Notes: a model not told the origin generated them from the sequence alone. DNA of 64,000 bases from Macropodus opercularis (GCA_030770545.1 CM061100.1:4595501-4659500); one strand, 5' to 3'. Positions 1-13,929 are shown, counted from the first letter of the stretch. Made by a program: numbers and translations.

Positions 1-1980
1 CGTGAGTATGTGGCCTATGTGCAGCAATGAGCCAACAAATAATACAGCAGCCAAGCCAGACTACACACTACTGAAAAATCCTGGAGATGAGTTTTATTGC
101 TCTAAATCAAATTCATAATCTACAAGGTTTGTGTGTCTGTTACACGATATGTGTAACAAAGTAAATTCCACATCATGAGTTGGTTCTCTGACTTGAAAAC
201 CATGTTCTTGTTGTTGTCCAAGGGGAGATTTGCAACATAGTTGTAAACTGAAGAGCACAGTGGGCTCAAGCAGGGGAGATTTCCTTAGCATGCTGTCATC
301 ACAGCAGATATTCAGTTCACATGATAATGGGTTGCTTTGTGCTTTTCAGGTATGAATAAACACGCTGAAGCAGCAGGCTTCATTTAACTAAGTACATCAC
401 ATCGGGAGGTGACAAGACACTCTCCCTTTTCCCTACGTGTGACATGGGTAATACAAACGTCTTTAGACGACCAGATCCTCTGGGGACAAGTAACCCCATG
501 CGCAACACAAATGGTATTTGTTTAATCTGAGTAGCACAGATTAGAGCCCCTAAATCTTGACTTATTCAAACAATGCAAACGACACACGAAGCAAATCTTT
601 ATGAGGTAGAAAATATTGATATATGCATTTCAGGAGATATAAGTTGTGATGAAAACTTTCAGGAATTAACCAGCATTCAGCAAACATACTCGTATAGACA
701 GATAAAGTAGCTGTGGACTACAGCCTAACAGCACAAACGTGAGCTTTACTGTCGGATAAATACACTACACTGCAAACTCGTGTTGACCTGCTGTCATTTC
801 GAACACAGAATACATTTCCTGCACAGTATAATTCACTGACCAAATATTTGTGCTGACTCATGTGATAGGCTATTCACAGTCTCAGTGACCCATTAACACC
901 CTACAGGCTTTCATTGTCCACCTCCAAATGAACCATTAGCATTGCTATTGTTATTTAAATCTTCATTTCCTAACAAAGAGTGTGGTTTAACTCCCTAATG
1001 AGGCCTCCCTCAGACAAAGGACGGAGGCCTCTATTTTCTCTGCTCCGTAAATCCACTGAAACGTGTTAGACTGCACGAGTTTTGAACGTTAAAAGAGAGT
1101 ATTAGTTCTTAATTTCTGTCAGATTAAGTGTAAGGATTTATAAGTGTTAGTCTATTAAGTCTACTGGCAAACAGCTCAGGTGTGGTTTTTGTGCTGTTCT
1201 ATTTGTTTGATGGGAAGCAGCAATTACACTGTTATAGTTTATATTTTTACTATTGTGTTCACTAAAGCGAACTTTGACATAATCTTCATTGAAACACAGA
1301 AATGTGCTGCTTATACAATAAATATTAGTGCATGCATATCTGACTATAGCAACAGAAGAAATACCTATTATGATAATGCTCATTTTATTGTTGACTGTAG
1401 TTTCTGGAATGTCAATGGCAATAAAATATGTGCAAATAAAACGCACCAGAGTTGCTACTGTGTATTTGTTAAGGTGCAGATTGGATTAATAGCCACAGTT
1501 CTTGCGCTGTATGTCAGCGATCACTTCAATTTACCGATTGTCCGAACAGTCAAAATCCCCAGATCGGTGTCACCAAAACAGTCTAGTCTTATTCTGGAGT
1601 TTGTTCCTGAACCTATAAGCAAGAAATTGGTTGAACATGAGGACCAGAACATTGTGTGATCTCTCAAGTGCCACTGCTGCTTTCATTCAACCGTGAAACC
1701 CCCTGTAGCGAGCACGTCAACCATTCCCTGACTTTATGAGTTGGACCAGAACAATAAATATAATTGTGTATGTACATAATGTACATGGGTGCAAGCTATA
1801 CAGGATGTAACCATATCAAGTTACATTATTTCTATAAATCCAAAGCCGATTGAAAATAACAATTTCCACAAACCACCATGACATTTAATCTGTGTATCTG
1901 AATGTACAGTGGGGAGCCGTTGGGTAAAAGCAACTTCTTAAAAACCTCTCAAAATAACCCAATAAAATAAATGAAACGTC
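1..1980. other. Intergenic sequence upstream of lman1
   Basis: This AT-rich stretch contains no gene I can recognise. It holds one 159-codon open frame (1180-1659, +), listed separately, and short frames on both strands without family features. No tRNA, miRNA hairpin or obvious transposon terminus was seen. Confidence 0.6.
1180..1659 (+). other. Unassigned 159-codon open frame
   Basis: An uninterrupted 159-codon frame is long for such AT-rich sequence, so it may be a real exon or a decayed one. The product has no clear signal peptide. The stretch near residues 97-112 (GLIATVLALYV) is only weakly hydrophobic, and the tail is charged (EPISKKLVEHEDQ). I do not recognise a family. The frame is disrupted by nothing visible, but there are also no convincing splice partners. 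A chance frame remains the simplest alternative. Confidence 0.15.
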
Positions 1981-1989
1981 GGTTTGCTG

Positions 1990-2229
1990 GTTGAGTGGAC
2001 GGGTCGTGGGCACCTCGCCCCCCCTCGGTTCTACGGCCCTGCTCGCGCGGCGCTGCAGACCCGTGTTGTCAGTCTCAGCTGCAACACAGCAGAGAGCGCG
2101 AGGAAGGGGGTGGGGGGGGGGGGGGGGGGGGGGGCAAAAACATCGTCCAATGAGAAAACGCCCTGTTGGCCCTGCAGACATCCCGGCATGCTCGTGGAGT
2201 CAGCGCTACGTCAGCAGTGATACCGAAAC
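1990..2229 (+). promoter_or_regulatory. lman1: lman1 promoter and 5' leader region
   Basis: The 240 bp before the lman1 ATG are GC- and CpG-rich, unlike the flanking AT-rich DNA. They contain an inverted-repeat-free G tract (2106-2134), a CCAAT box near 2147 and an ACGTCAGC CRE/ATF6-like half-site near 2208. No TATA box is visible. LMAN1 is a known unfolded-protein-response target, so the ACGTCA core is plausible as an ATF6/XBP1 site, but this is inference. Confidence 0.5.
2106..2134 (+). repeat. Near-pure G tract (G5-T-G23)
   Basis: Twenty-eight of 29 bases are G, with a single T at 2111. It sits about 100 bp upstream of the lman1 start codon. It can form intramolecular G-quadruplexes. The exact length may be unreliable because homopolymers are prone to sequencing error. 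Confidence 0.85.
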
Positions 2230-5200
2230 ATGGCGGTGTCCACAGCGCAGCGTCCGGCTGCCGCGGCTCGTGCGCTGCTATTAACTTTTCTCGCAGCGCT
2301 AATATTTCATCGCGCCGTGGCCGACATCGCCTCAGGCGCCTCGGCGACACAGGAGCTTCCCCACCGCCGGTTTGAGTACAAATACAGCTTCAAAGGACCG
2401 CACCTGGCTCAGAGCGACGGCAGTGTCCCCTTCTGGGTCCACACCGGCAGTAAGTTGGCATCCAGACATCAGCATCGCTGCGAGTTGTAACGTGACGCTC
2501 CAGGATCCTGGTGTCATGGATTTGAACGTTTGTTACTGCGCGTTTCCGTCCAGCGCCAGTGCTCGGAGTTGGCTGCAGTGGTTTGCTGTGTGCGTTCAAA
2601 CGTGCACCAGGAAGTTAACACGTTCAGCATCTCAGCTTTATGCCAGATGTGTTGTGTGCTGGGTGGGTTGGAAACAGTCGGGTGGAGGTGCAGACATGTG
2701 CGGCTGAAGCGTTGAACTTTCCTCCTTCAAAAATGGGCCTTTGGAGTCTTGCATCACAGTTGTTGGCAATCAATAAGTGTGACATGAGATTACACTGCAA
2801 GCTGCACATCAGCATTACTCAGGGTTCGTGTGATCAATTGCACAGCTGATTACTGCTCAGGTGTCTCCAGCTATGACCCAGTTTAACTTCATCGCGAATC
2901 TTCAGTAAGAAACCTCACCTCGTAGAAACAAACCTGTGGGAAATCTGCATTTTCTGAACCTGAGAGAGCGTAGCGATCAGCGACAAAGCACACCCTGATA
3001 ACACTGGCCCATAACAACGCTGTTTTCAACTCTCTCCTCTCCATCAGATGCTATTCCCAGCGCAGACCAGATTCGCATCACGCCGTCCCTCAGGAGTCAG
3101 AGGGGCTCCGCGTGGACAAAAAATAAAGTCAAGTTTGAGCACTGGGAGGTTGAGGTGACGTTCAGAGTGTCTGGAAGAGGCAGGATGGGAGCTGATGGCT
3201 TGGTAAGGAGCTGGGAAGCTGTAATTCATGCACGGCACCAATCAGACGCTGATATTGATTTCTCTGACTCACTAGATCTTACGGAGAAACACCGTCTGGC
3301 ATATTTCTGTCTAAAACATTAGTTCTACTGTTTAATCGTCTCGCAGGCTGTGTGGTTCACAACTTCACAAGGCCTGGACGGCCCCGTGTACGGAGCTGCC
3401 GACCAGTGGAACGGAGTTGGGATTTTCTTTGACTCTTTTGACAACGATGGAAAGGTTGGTGTCAAGTGAGCGTTTGCCAAAACCAATGACCTGATACATG
3501 ATCAATAACGACTACAGTATGTATGATGCTGGAATATGAGGACACAGACAACCAACAGCTACTGTTTGGTTGTTGTTAACAGCTGAAGTAATAGAGGAAG
3601 TGAAAACATAAATATCATTGTAAGGTAATAACTTTGTGGTAATCTGTTTATGTACTGTATTACATCATTTGTTTACTTTACCAAAATCTATTCTGTCCCT
3701 GGAATGAAAAACAAGCCCTTTATATTGACAACTGAATATCGTTTGTTTGTTCTCAGGTATGGTATTAATATTTAAATATAAGATTACCTAAACACAAAGA
3801 AAACAAGAAAACACATTAATCTGTTTTTTTTTTCTTTTTCTTTCATTTCAGAAAAATAACCCAGCTATAATAGTTGTGGGAAACAATGGCAAACTTGTTT
3901 ATGACCATCAAAAGTAAGTAAACAGCACTTTTATGCTGCTCTGATGTCATCGGCAACTCAAATTTTAGTAACTTAAAGAAGATTAGGAAATATGATTGTA
4001 TTTGCTTGGAAAGTAAATAATCCTTTGTCTTTTCTAATCTCCTCTGGGGCAGTGAAAGCTTTAAATCACTTTTTCAATGCCATTTTTCAGTCGTCTTAGA
4101 ATTTATAGTATTTTTCAGTACCATTAAAATGTTTACAAAAACATAGGTGGGAATTAATGATCTAATGATCATGTTTTTCCCCACGCCTGTGCATATTCAA
4201 CATGTTTCTCTGTACTGTAAAGTTATAGCTTTTTACAAATCTTGTTCCCATCCAGTGACGGCACCACACAAGCCCTCGGTACGTGTTTACGAGACTTTCG
4301 CAACAAACCCTATCCCGTCAGAGCCAAAATAACGTACTACAAGAAGACGTTAACGGTAGGAGGCAACACGAATGTCCACATACAAACGTGTAATGTGCAG
4401 CAGTTTCTTAGTTTTCGTATTGTGGTTGCTCACCAGGTCTTGATTAACAACGGTTTCACTCCAGACAAAGAGGACTATGAGTTCTGCACAAAGGTCGACA
4501 ACATGATCATTCCCACTGAGGGCTTCTTTGGAGTTTCAGCGGCCACTGGTGGTTTAGCAGGTATTCATTTACTATTTAAGAAACCATCAAAATCTCTGTG
4601 CCCTTCAAAAAACTTTTTTTTTTTCCTGTAAGCGTCTTAGTTTAGTTTGGTTATTAACTTTTATTAGGATGTTCTGCATTTATCTGTTATTGATCTGCAA
4701 ACTATCACAGAAGGTGATTCTCATTGTTGTTACCAAACGCTGAGCTGGTTGTTACTCTGTAGTAACGGGGGTATTACTTGTGCTTCTCTACCGTTCTCTA
4801 ATTCAGACTTTCTTTGCTCCATCAGATGACCATGATGTTTTGTCCTTCTTGTTATTCAGACTCACAGAGCCAGGCCAGCAACCGGTAACTACATTTTCCT
4901 ACATCTTCTAATACGTTCACAGTCCTGTGTGTGTGCGTGCCGGTCTCTCTCTGACGCAGTGTGTCTCTGTGTACATGCATGTGCTCAGTATAAGCATGGC
5001 CTCTATTGAGCCCAGAGAGGGGTTTTTGTCTTTCTCATTGAAGCCCCCACCTGAATCCGAGATTCCTAAAGAAGAGAAGGACAAGTACCAGGAGGAATTT
5101 CAGAACTTCCAGCAAGAGCTTGACAAAAAGAAAGAGGAGTTTCAGAAAGAGCACCCAGACGTCCAAGCAGAGCCAAGTTAGTAGCCGGAAAGCAAATGTA

Positions 5201-8200
5201 AAACACAAAACTGAATGAAATATTAAAACAATGTTTGTGTTTTTATACTGCAGAGACCAGATTATTTAGATTTTTTAATCACCTTTTAATCCCTTATGCG
5301 CTGTCCTGAGACTTGAAAGAGAGCTGATTTCCTTACAGTTGGTTATAATCTTGGATTTTTTTTTTTCAGTTGAAGACTTTTATGAGAGCGTAAACGAAAG
5401 GGAGATCCGTCAGGTGTTCGAAGGCCAGAACAGGATCCATCTGGAGATCAAACAGCTCCACCGGCAGCTCGCCATGATCCTGGATGAGCAACGCCGATAC
5501 GTGTCTGTTATTACCGATGAGGTTGCCAAGAAAGGGGCGATCGCTGAGTCTGGACAGGTAGGCGTGTCACATGTGGCGTCATTTAGAAATGGCCATTTCA
5601 CATGAACAAAAATGCAAGGATACAAATAATATTGATGGGAAAGAAATGCTGCTGAACGGTCTTCAGGACGTACTATTACAATTATTTTAAAAAATGATAT
5701 ATCAAATATCAACCATGTTGTTGTTAACCTTCAGATAACTGTTGTTTTTCTCCATCAGGTGGACTCTGCTGGTCAACAGATTGGCTCTGTCATAGCCACC
5801 CAGCAGGAAGTCCTCAGAAACCTGAACGAGTTGAGGTAAGCAAGTGCCAGTTGTTGACTGCCGTCACAAATTAGCTCTTGTTTTTGTAGCAGAAGTCCAG
5901 AGACAGAAAAACAAGGGAAATCCTGTTGGTCAAATCCCTGAAATCATATTTAATCTCAGGATGCAGAGGCTGCAACATTACAGGTGTCTGCAAGCCTGAT
6001 AATCCAGCTGCAGTGACGGCTTGCAGCCGCATATGCAGACACATGCACACGGGATGATCGTCACACTGCTGTGATCTTAGCTTGAACGTATTTTACTTGT
6101 TTGTTTCGTCTACTTGCTTTATTAATGTATGAAATCCAAAGCCTCTAGCTGCATTGGTGCTAATACTCGCATGACGCAGCTCAGAGAATCACTGGATGGT
6201 GTGTTCAACGCAAATGACCGTTTGACTGTACAGGCGCATTGTACTGCTAGTCTTCAAGTATCGTCCCATATATGTAAGGTAGTTATAAGGTATCCAGGTA
6301 CTGTGCTAATTTATTCTCTTTGAGTTATTAATTGTCAGAATTGACAGAGTTGAATTTGTTTCAGTACTTTGTTACCAACAAAGAAACTGGGTCTCAGTTT
6401 GTCGTACTGGTTCTGCTGCTGACATTTCTGACAGTCCTAATTTCAACACACCATCTGTATGAAGAATTAATCACAGTAACATAATATTAAAGATTTTGTC
6501 GTAGGTAACATTAATCTTTTAGTCTTGTGTATCATAAAAGAACCAAGCTGTTGATATGCCCTAAATCCAAGACATTCATCCTCATTTGATTTTGCATAAA
6601 TGATGTTCTTCATTGTAATCTTGACCTATAACTCCCTGAGGACCTCTTTTAAATACATCACATACTCTTCTTTTCCACCAAGGCCAGTAAGTAAATAAAT
6701 GGCAGGGAAAGAAGTTTCTGTAACCGTATTAAATTGTATTAAAAAGCTATCGCACAGTGGTAATTTTAAGATAAGGTGATGCAGGAATGAGCTGACTGAC
6801 ACCATAAATCAGTTCAGACTGCAAATGGCTGCAGCTGCCCCCACTAATGTGCTAATCTGTATTACTCTGCATGTAGATTAAGCGCTCAGTTTATCTTGAC
6901 TCGTCTTTTACACAGAGTTTGCGATAGGACTCTGGATATCCAAAGGGTTTCTACTCATAAATGGGTCACTTGGAGGAGATGAAGATTAGATGTAGGCTTT
7001 AATAAATGCTCATTTACTTTCTCAAGGGAGATTTTTTTTCCCCCTTTCGGCGAAACAAATTAGATTTTGTTTATATCTCGTCTGGGCCATTCTAAGTGAC
7101 TGCAGCCATGTGGCCGAGCAAGAAAAGGCCACATCTTAGCACCATTTTGTCCATATATCAGATTAGTAGTCTTTAAATACATCTGTCATAAACAGGCAAA
7201 ACATGGTTTCCCTCCAATTGATTTCTTGTCCCAGTCCCACCTCAGAGCCTTTCCCCTAATGCTGCTGGAATTCCTTTCATTTGTCCACTCGCTTTTTTCT
7301 TCATAATCGTCTTAGACGTGTTTAAGATGATAAAAGAAACTTATTGCTTCCTCGCTTTAAGTAATCAACTTTAAAAAATTACATTTTGTTTAGAAATACG
7401 ATCCAGGCTTAGACGTCTTTACTATCTTCTGGGAATGGTTTAGTGGGGAAATTGAAAGTGAGTTAACAGATTTCACTTTCATGGCTAGTTTTTATTGTTT
7501 TTCTGTAGGGAACGTTGTGTGAAATGTAAATTTCTAAATAGCTGTAGAAAAAGACAGTACGTAAATATTGACATAAACACATCTATTTGTTAGAGAGAGT
7601 GTAACAGTATTACTGTAAACACATAATTGGATTTCTGTATCGTATCAGCAGATATTGGTGATGGCTTTTATCCCTTTTACTCATAATTTCTGCTATTCTA
7701 AGGATCAATCATACGTAAAGGAATAAGTTCAGCAGCATTTAGTGTTAACTGCATCCAGCCTTATAGCTTATTCCTGAGGTCACAGTGGAGCATTATCACC
7801 TTTCTGACGGCCTGAACTTAAAAACTGAGAAAATACAACCGTGTGAAAGTAGAAATCGCTGTGCTGAACAGAACCAGGCTGTACAGGAAGCGCACACAGT
7901 CCCGTTACACGTAGAGTCACCACCAGTTTTGGCTTTTTGTTTTCGATCACAGTTTCATCTTTAGCATCATGTCTGAACTCAGGATTGCATTTGCCAGATC
8001 CTGTTCCTCTGTGATCCGTTTCTTAACCCACAGGACTTGTAATCTGTTGTAAGAACATGTTTTTATAAGGGATTAATTTAGCAATCATGACCTCTTTTAT
8101 CAGATGGTAATTTTCTGTTTTTCAAACTTGAGAATATGTAGCCTCCGGTGAATAGGGATTAAAAGATTAATTTTGAACAATTTGTGTTAGTGTAAACAAA

Positions 8201-9247
8201 CGATGCCATGTAGTGTGTTCACTGTACGTCATGTTTCCCAACATGAATTCACTCAATACATATATCACGTTGTGAAAGGTAAACATTTGGACTATTTTGC
8301 TGCAATATTTATGTGGTATTAAAAGGCTGTTGAACTTCTTTATGTCAGTCCTTTGGGAAATAGTGGCTTTATTAAAAGCCTTACAGGCCTTACAGGCTTT
8401 GGTGGCACTCTGGCCTGTAACCTCTCTCTGAGTGTTTCATCTCTTTGTCTTTGCAGAAATTCCTTTTTCGAGTCACTGAAACAGATTGGTTCAGTCCAGC
8501 ACCAGGGAAATCCAGGAGGTATGGGGACATATGAAACCATTCAGCATTTCAATGACATCAAGGAACATCTGCACACAGTCAGGAGGGACGTGGAGCACCT
8601 GGTGCAGCGAAATGTGCAGGTATTGATCCGAGCGTTTAATCTCGCTGACACGCCTATGACGCAGATCAAGGTGTAAGAAGTGTCTGTGTTTACAGAATCC
8701 TGCTGAGAAGGCTGTGAAGTGCCCAGAGGTGCCTCCTATGCCTTCATGCTTATCCACTGTTCATTTTGCAATCTTCATTGTCGTACAGTCGGTCCTGTTC
8801 CTCTGCTACATCATGTACAAGTAAGACATGGCTATTATTCATTTGCCTGTTATTTTTGCTTCAGAAAATACTTTTACTCTTCACTTTTTGCATATTTTAC
8901 TGCAGTGTGAATTCATTTGAAAAGCAGACCAGATGTCCACATTGTGGTTAGATGCATCTTTACTTTAGTTCTTAACCTTCACTGCATGTGATGACGAGAG
9001 TTCTGTAAAGAGTTACTGAAGACTTGTAATTCCTTCAACTCAAAATACTGAATAAATGCTTTGAATCTGTCTATTAATGAAATAGTATTTTATTATTGAT
9101 TAAAGGTTAGTATCACTTGTTGCATGTAGCCTGATGACAGAAGGTTTTTCACTGTATATGTGGATTTGGACTGAAATGACTCTAATGCTCTGTCTCTCCT
9201 CTTCTTGCAGAAGTCAACAGGAAGCAGCTGCAAAGAAATTCTTTTGA
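2230..9247 (+). CDS. lman1: LMAN1 / ERGIC-53, mannose-binding ER-Golgi cargo receptor
   Basis: Thirteen coding exons: 2230-2449, 3048-3202, 3347-3454, 3852-3913, 4256-4355, 4437-4560, 4826-4884, 5044-5176, 5370-5557, 5759-5835, 8457-8619, 8696-8820, 9211-9247. They join in frame to 516 aa, close to the usual ~510. A signal peptide (ALLLTFLAALIF) is followed by the L-type lectin domain (FEYKYSFKGPHL at the start; GVGIFFDSFDNDGK carries the Ca/mannose-site Asp and Asn; later NNPAI and YDHQ). Next come a coiled coil with the QVFEGQNRIHLEIKQL segment, two luminal cysteines (KCPEVPPMPSC) that form the disulfide-linked hexamer in the family, one membrane helix and the cytosolic tail KKFF. KKFF is the known COPI/COPII-dependent ER return and exit signal. 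The protein ferries glycoproteins such as coagulation factors V and VIII from the ER. The exon 8 acceptor (TTGAAG) is the least certain junction. Intron 10 is 2.6 kb, the rest are short. Confidence 0.97.
5836..8456 (+). other. lman1: lman1 intron 10 (2.6 kb)
   Basis: This is by far the longest intron of the gene. I saw no nested gene, RNA hairpin of known type or full transposon in it. It ends with a normal pyrimidine-rich acceptor before the exon encoding NSFFESLKQIG. Confidence 0.7.
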
Positions 9248-9258
9248 TGGTTCTTTTG

Positions 9259-9264
9259 AATAAA
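9259..9264 (+). terminator. lman1: lman1 poly(A) signal AATAAA
   Basis: AATAAA lies 12 bp after the lman1 stop codon, implying a very short 3' UTR if used. No experimental support is available here. Confidence 0.45.
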
Positions 9265-9299
9265 TGTCCATTTTGGCAACTTCTTTTATTTGATTATAT

Positions 9300-10285
9300 T
9301 CAGATTATAAGTTATTGTATTTGAAAAATTTGGTTTTGTTGAAAACGTTAGTTCTAATTAATTGCAGATTTTTTTAATTTGATCGGTAAATTGTTGTGTA
9401 TGAATGATAGTGTTCGACGTATTGCTCTGGATCTGATGATGTATCATGATCTTTACAGTATTTTTGTTTGGTCAGATCCTCAGATTTTGTTTTCAAAAGC
9501 TACAATCTGCCACATGAAAGTGAACTGAAAACAAAATGAACCTGTGTTTTGAAATGTGCAATTTTGTATAAAATAATGCTGATAATTAAAATCTCAAGAA
9601 GAAAACGTCTGTTGCTTCTGTCGATGCATTTTGACTGATTCAGAATCTGAAACACGTGATGGAGTGATGGATTGAAATCAGGAATCAATCCGAGCTGTCT
9701 CCACCCCTTCTCTCATCCTCGTGTCAATCATCCTCGCACTAAACAATAGCATGAGTTGGGATAAACAAGGCTGTAATCCTGCTCCTCTCTCTGCTCTGCT
9801 TGGTTTCTGCAGTAGGCTATAAGCTGCCGACGCATACTTTACTAATATGATTAAGTACCAGTGGACAGAAGTAGCATATGTGCAGTGAAAAACTGAGAAC
9901 ACCGCTCTAAAAACCGTGTTTGATAAGCGCTGGACTTCCTACCAAAGAACAGTTCAAATTAATAAAGGAACAAACATCGACAAAGGTCTGCATGATTTAA
10001 AAATAGAGTGAAAACAGGCCATCTGCCTCTTAGTATAGTGGAGCAGGGAGGATTAAATCCAGATTATGGCCGAGGCAAAAAAACGTGTGCATGTGTGTGC
10101 GAGTGTTCGCGTATGTGTCTGTTGCTTGTCGCCAGTGTGTCCTTGGGTCCATAGACAAGCAGCAGGTTAGCTAGAGAGCTACCACTGGATTTGACAGCTA
10201 TAGGAAGGCAAAGCGGAGGACACCATAACTGGGATCGGCAACCTCTTCGTCCTAGGAAGCAGAGTAAACGGCCACATAGCTCCAG
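9300..10285. other. lman1-cplx4 intergenic spacer and cplx4 5' region
   Basis: No coding feature is visible. A short alternating GTGTGTGCGA-type stretch lies near 10085-10115, just upstream of the cplx4 leader. No TATA box close to the start was found. Confidence 0.5.
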
Positions 10286-13200
10286 ATGGCTTTCTTGATC
10301 AAGAGCATGATTGGAAACCCCCTGTCAGGAATGGGCATTGGTGGTGGAGGTGACAAAGAAGAGGAGGCCACCCCCTCTGATCCAGCCAAAGCAGCAGGAA
10401 TGACACGCGAGGAGTATGAAGAGTACCAAAAGCAGGTGGTGGAGGAGAAGTAAGTAGCAACACAGACAGAGCTCCTCTGTGAATTCATGCCACTGGTCCA
10501 GGAAAGCAACATGGCTGCAGAATCCAATCTGACCTTGACAAACTGTTACCTGCTTTGTCCATTTGTACCTTTTCCCTGTTTTACAACTAAGCTAAAGTGT
10601 CATTCACATACAAACCTAACTAAATGTGATTGCATTCAACATATTCCCATTTTCCCACTGCGTTGTTGTTGGTTGTTTATTTTTTTGGAGACTGATGTTG
10701 AAGGTCAAAGCAGTAACGCCTGCAGAGTTCACTGTTTCTTTGTCCAGCATTTTCTACATAATAATCCTCTGAGGTTAAAGGTCAGGCTGGACCAAGATCA
10801 ATAATCTCTCATAATCTGTCATCTGCTTCAAGAATAGTTTCAAACACCATCCAACGAGCGACTGAAAACAGAAGGTCTCCAGGTCTCAAGGGGAAGCAAA
10901 TTTTGCAGCATTTGAACTAAAACATAACAAGCCATTAAACGTTGCTCACTAAACAATATTTTCCATTATTTGAGCTTTTGTGAAAGTGAATGTTTCAGCT
11001 TCAGACCCTGTAAATCAGTATTACATAATAGGACTAATCCATCATCTGTGCTCTCACGTAGGGGGAATGAAGTGATGTGTTTTATCAGACAGCATGGCTG
11101 AATCTCCAGGACCACACAACGTAAATGCCAACTGTACACAGTCTGGCTGACAGATCTTAGCAAACAGGTAGTGGCTTGATATGAACCACTGTCCACCCTG
11201 TTGCTGTTGTTGCAACACAGTTCAAAGATTCAGCTTCTTGGCTTGATTTCAAATCTGCTTCACTCAGTCTGGCCTAATAATACCACCTGTAATTGGCTGA
11301 GAGGATGCATGTCAGTCTGGTCTTGAAAATTCAGGATACACCGTTCACCCAAGGATAGTCATCACACGAACAGTAATTAAACGCACTAATGATTCAATGA
11401 CCAAGAATCGTTTTGAATCATGATTTGTGCTCTACTGCCTGACACAGAGAACATATTAAGGTTTTATGATGATTTATGGTGTATTTCTTGCAAATAATAT
11501 TAATATTTTAATTGCTTAAATAAAATAATTGAAGTTATATGTTGCTGCATGTTTCTTGCTCTAATGATGATTTAGTTATGGACCATGTTATCATACAGTA
11601 AATGTTGTTTTATCGTGTAGCTGCTGATAAAGAAAAAGCAAGGAGGAAAGATCTATGTTATTAAAATCCTAATACGGCTCTGATGCAACAATGACCAACA
11701 AAAGCTAATGCACAAATAAAATGATATAGAATCTCACTCTTGTAGTATTTTCTTGTACCATTTCCCATTGCTGTCGCTTTAAAAAGAGATTAAAAGGATT
11801 TAGCTTTAACCTAGGGATGTATTGCGTGTAACAATAAGCTTTTATCACTAATATTCTTGTTCTGTCCATTACAGGATGGCAAGAGACGCAGATTTCTTGC
11901 ACAAGAAAGCCGAGAGGGCAACTCTCAGGGTGTGTCTCAGAGAGAAATACAGGCTGCCCAAGGTAAACTAACACGAGTTGTTCTCTGCTAAATCCCGTTT
12001 TAAACTTTCATTCAGGTGCAATAATACACTTGACTTTGACTCCCTGTATAAAAGTATAAATAAGTGGTTTACACAGCAGAATGACTACATCTGCTATGAC
12101 GAATGACTACAGTACGTAGCACCAGCTGGGCATCCATTAGGGCTGCACTGCAGGAGGAGGATGTTTGCTTTTAAATGCTAAATAAACGGGGATTAAAGTA
12201 GGGCAGCATCCACATATACCAAAGTATTATTTGTATTTACATTACAAACAAAGCTTAACTAAATAAGCGGCAGATTTACTTCACACGTGATGCAGTTTCT
12301 GCAAAGCTTACACTTGGCGCTTCAGTGGACAAAGCAGGACTCTGTGGCTGAGCTACTGAAGTGTCTCGTCCACCCAGGTAGACAATCAGGTTGCTGCTTC
12401 ATGCTTAGCTGAGGTGTCCCCCATCTGACAGCAGCACTCGGCAGCTGCAGCCAACAGAAGGTGGAATCGGTGCCAGAAGCTTAGTGGAGAAAGACATTCA
12501 ACTAACGTCCTGGAGACATTAGCCTCCGTGTCCCATATTGCACCTAGAATCTTACAAAGCCACATGCCACCGAGCAGGTGTCCCAGGCTCATTAGGGAGA
12601 ACAAGGCAGCGTGAACTCGCCTTAAGAAAGAGCTACTTCAGTGGACGTAAACTAAGCAAGCGCCCTTTTTAAGAAGACACTTAAAGACATGTCTGTAATG
12701 GAGGGAGCAAAGAAGGTATGTTGGGATTTCACTTAAGTAAACTATTGGATTAAAATTTCTGTCCTTCAACTTGGTTTATTGCTGAAACCTTGTTTCTAAT
12801 CTACACCTGACACTAAAATGTGTATTACAAAGGTGTTTGAACAATAATGAGGTCTTAACTAGAAGGAAAAAAGTTTTCCTTTAGCGGGTTGAGGGCTGTG
12901 GACACATGTACATGATTTAAAATGTGATTTAGAAATAAAATAAGCACGCATTGCATGAAATTGGTATACAGTCTAGGTAGAAACAGGAAATTGGTGCTGT
13001 CCATTTATTAGAATTAAGGTCTTGTGTGGCACTACAGAGGATATCTTTAGATGGATGTTGGGAGTCAGGGAGGAAAGGCTAAAACAGGTTTGAGATAATC
13101 CCACAGATTGTGTAAAGAAGTCACAGTCCAGTGCCCATATGTGCCGCAACTATTCTACACGTTCAGTGATAGATGTAAATAGTTGAAAAAAGGCTTCACT

Positions 13201-13925
13201 TTAGCTTTTGTATGACGCCACAGCCCATCAATCTGTAGATAATACAACAAAAAGACGTTTGAGTCTGACGTAGAAAACACAGACAGCTGAATATCCAGGA
13301 ATGCACTTACTTGGATTAAAACAGGTTCTTTAGTTTGTGCATTGTTTAGACACTTGGCTTACGTTACAATATAAGTACATGTGTCAGATCTAAGAGCAGC
13401 AGTGGGAGGATACGAGTATGTTTTAGAAACTTAGGCAGAGAAACAGCACGTTGATCCCATAAACAGCTCTCCTGTGAGCTTTTAAGTTGTTTACTTCAGC
13501 AAATAATGCTTTATTGGCATTAGATACATTTTAAACCCGTTATACACATAAAATGTTCATGTGTTGTACTTTGTAATTTCACATAATTATAACCTTAACT
13601 TTGGAGCAACTGTGTTTGTACTTTCTACCAGGGCTGCAGTGTGTGTGGGTGTGTCTGGATTCAGACCTTGTTTCTGTCCTGATGTTGTCACCCGCAGAGC
13701 GAGCAGGATGAGAACATGATCGAGATGGCCGGAGATGACGTCGATGTGCCGGAGGAGCTGCTCAAGATGGTGGACGAGGACGCCACAGAGGAGGAGGGCA
13801 AGGACTCCATCATGGGCCAGATTCAAAACTTACAGAACATGGACATGGACCAGCTGAAGGAGAAGGCTTCAGCCACCGTCACTGAGCTGAAGAGCAAAGC
13901 AGAGGAGAAGTGCTCCGTCATGTGA
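10286..13925 (+). CDS. cplx4: Complexin-4, SNARE-binding retinal complexin
   Basis: Three coding exons, 10286-10449, 11875-11962 and 13698-13925, give 159 aa, the family's usual ~160. The start MAFLIKSMIGNPL, the GMTREEYEEYQKQ accessory helix, the central helix (KKAERATLRVCLREKYRLP) and the C-terminal CSVM are characteristic. CSVM is a CAAX box for farnesylation, a mark of complexin-3/4 and absent from complexin-1/2. Complexins bind assembled SNARE complexes through the central helix, clamping and facilitating vesicle fusion; types 3 and 4 act at retinal ribbon synapses. The acidic region (DVDVPEELLKMVDEDATEEE) is typical. It lies between lman1 and rax as in human. Which teleost cplx4 paralogue this is cannot be told from sequence alone. 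Confidence 0.95.
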
Positions 13926-13929
13926 ACGG

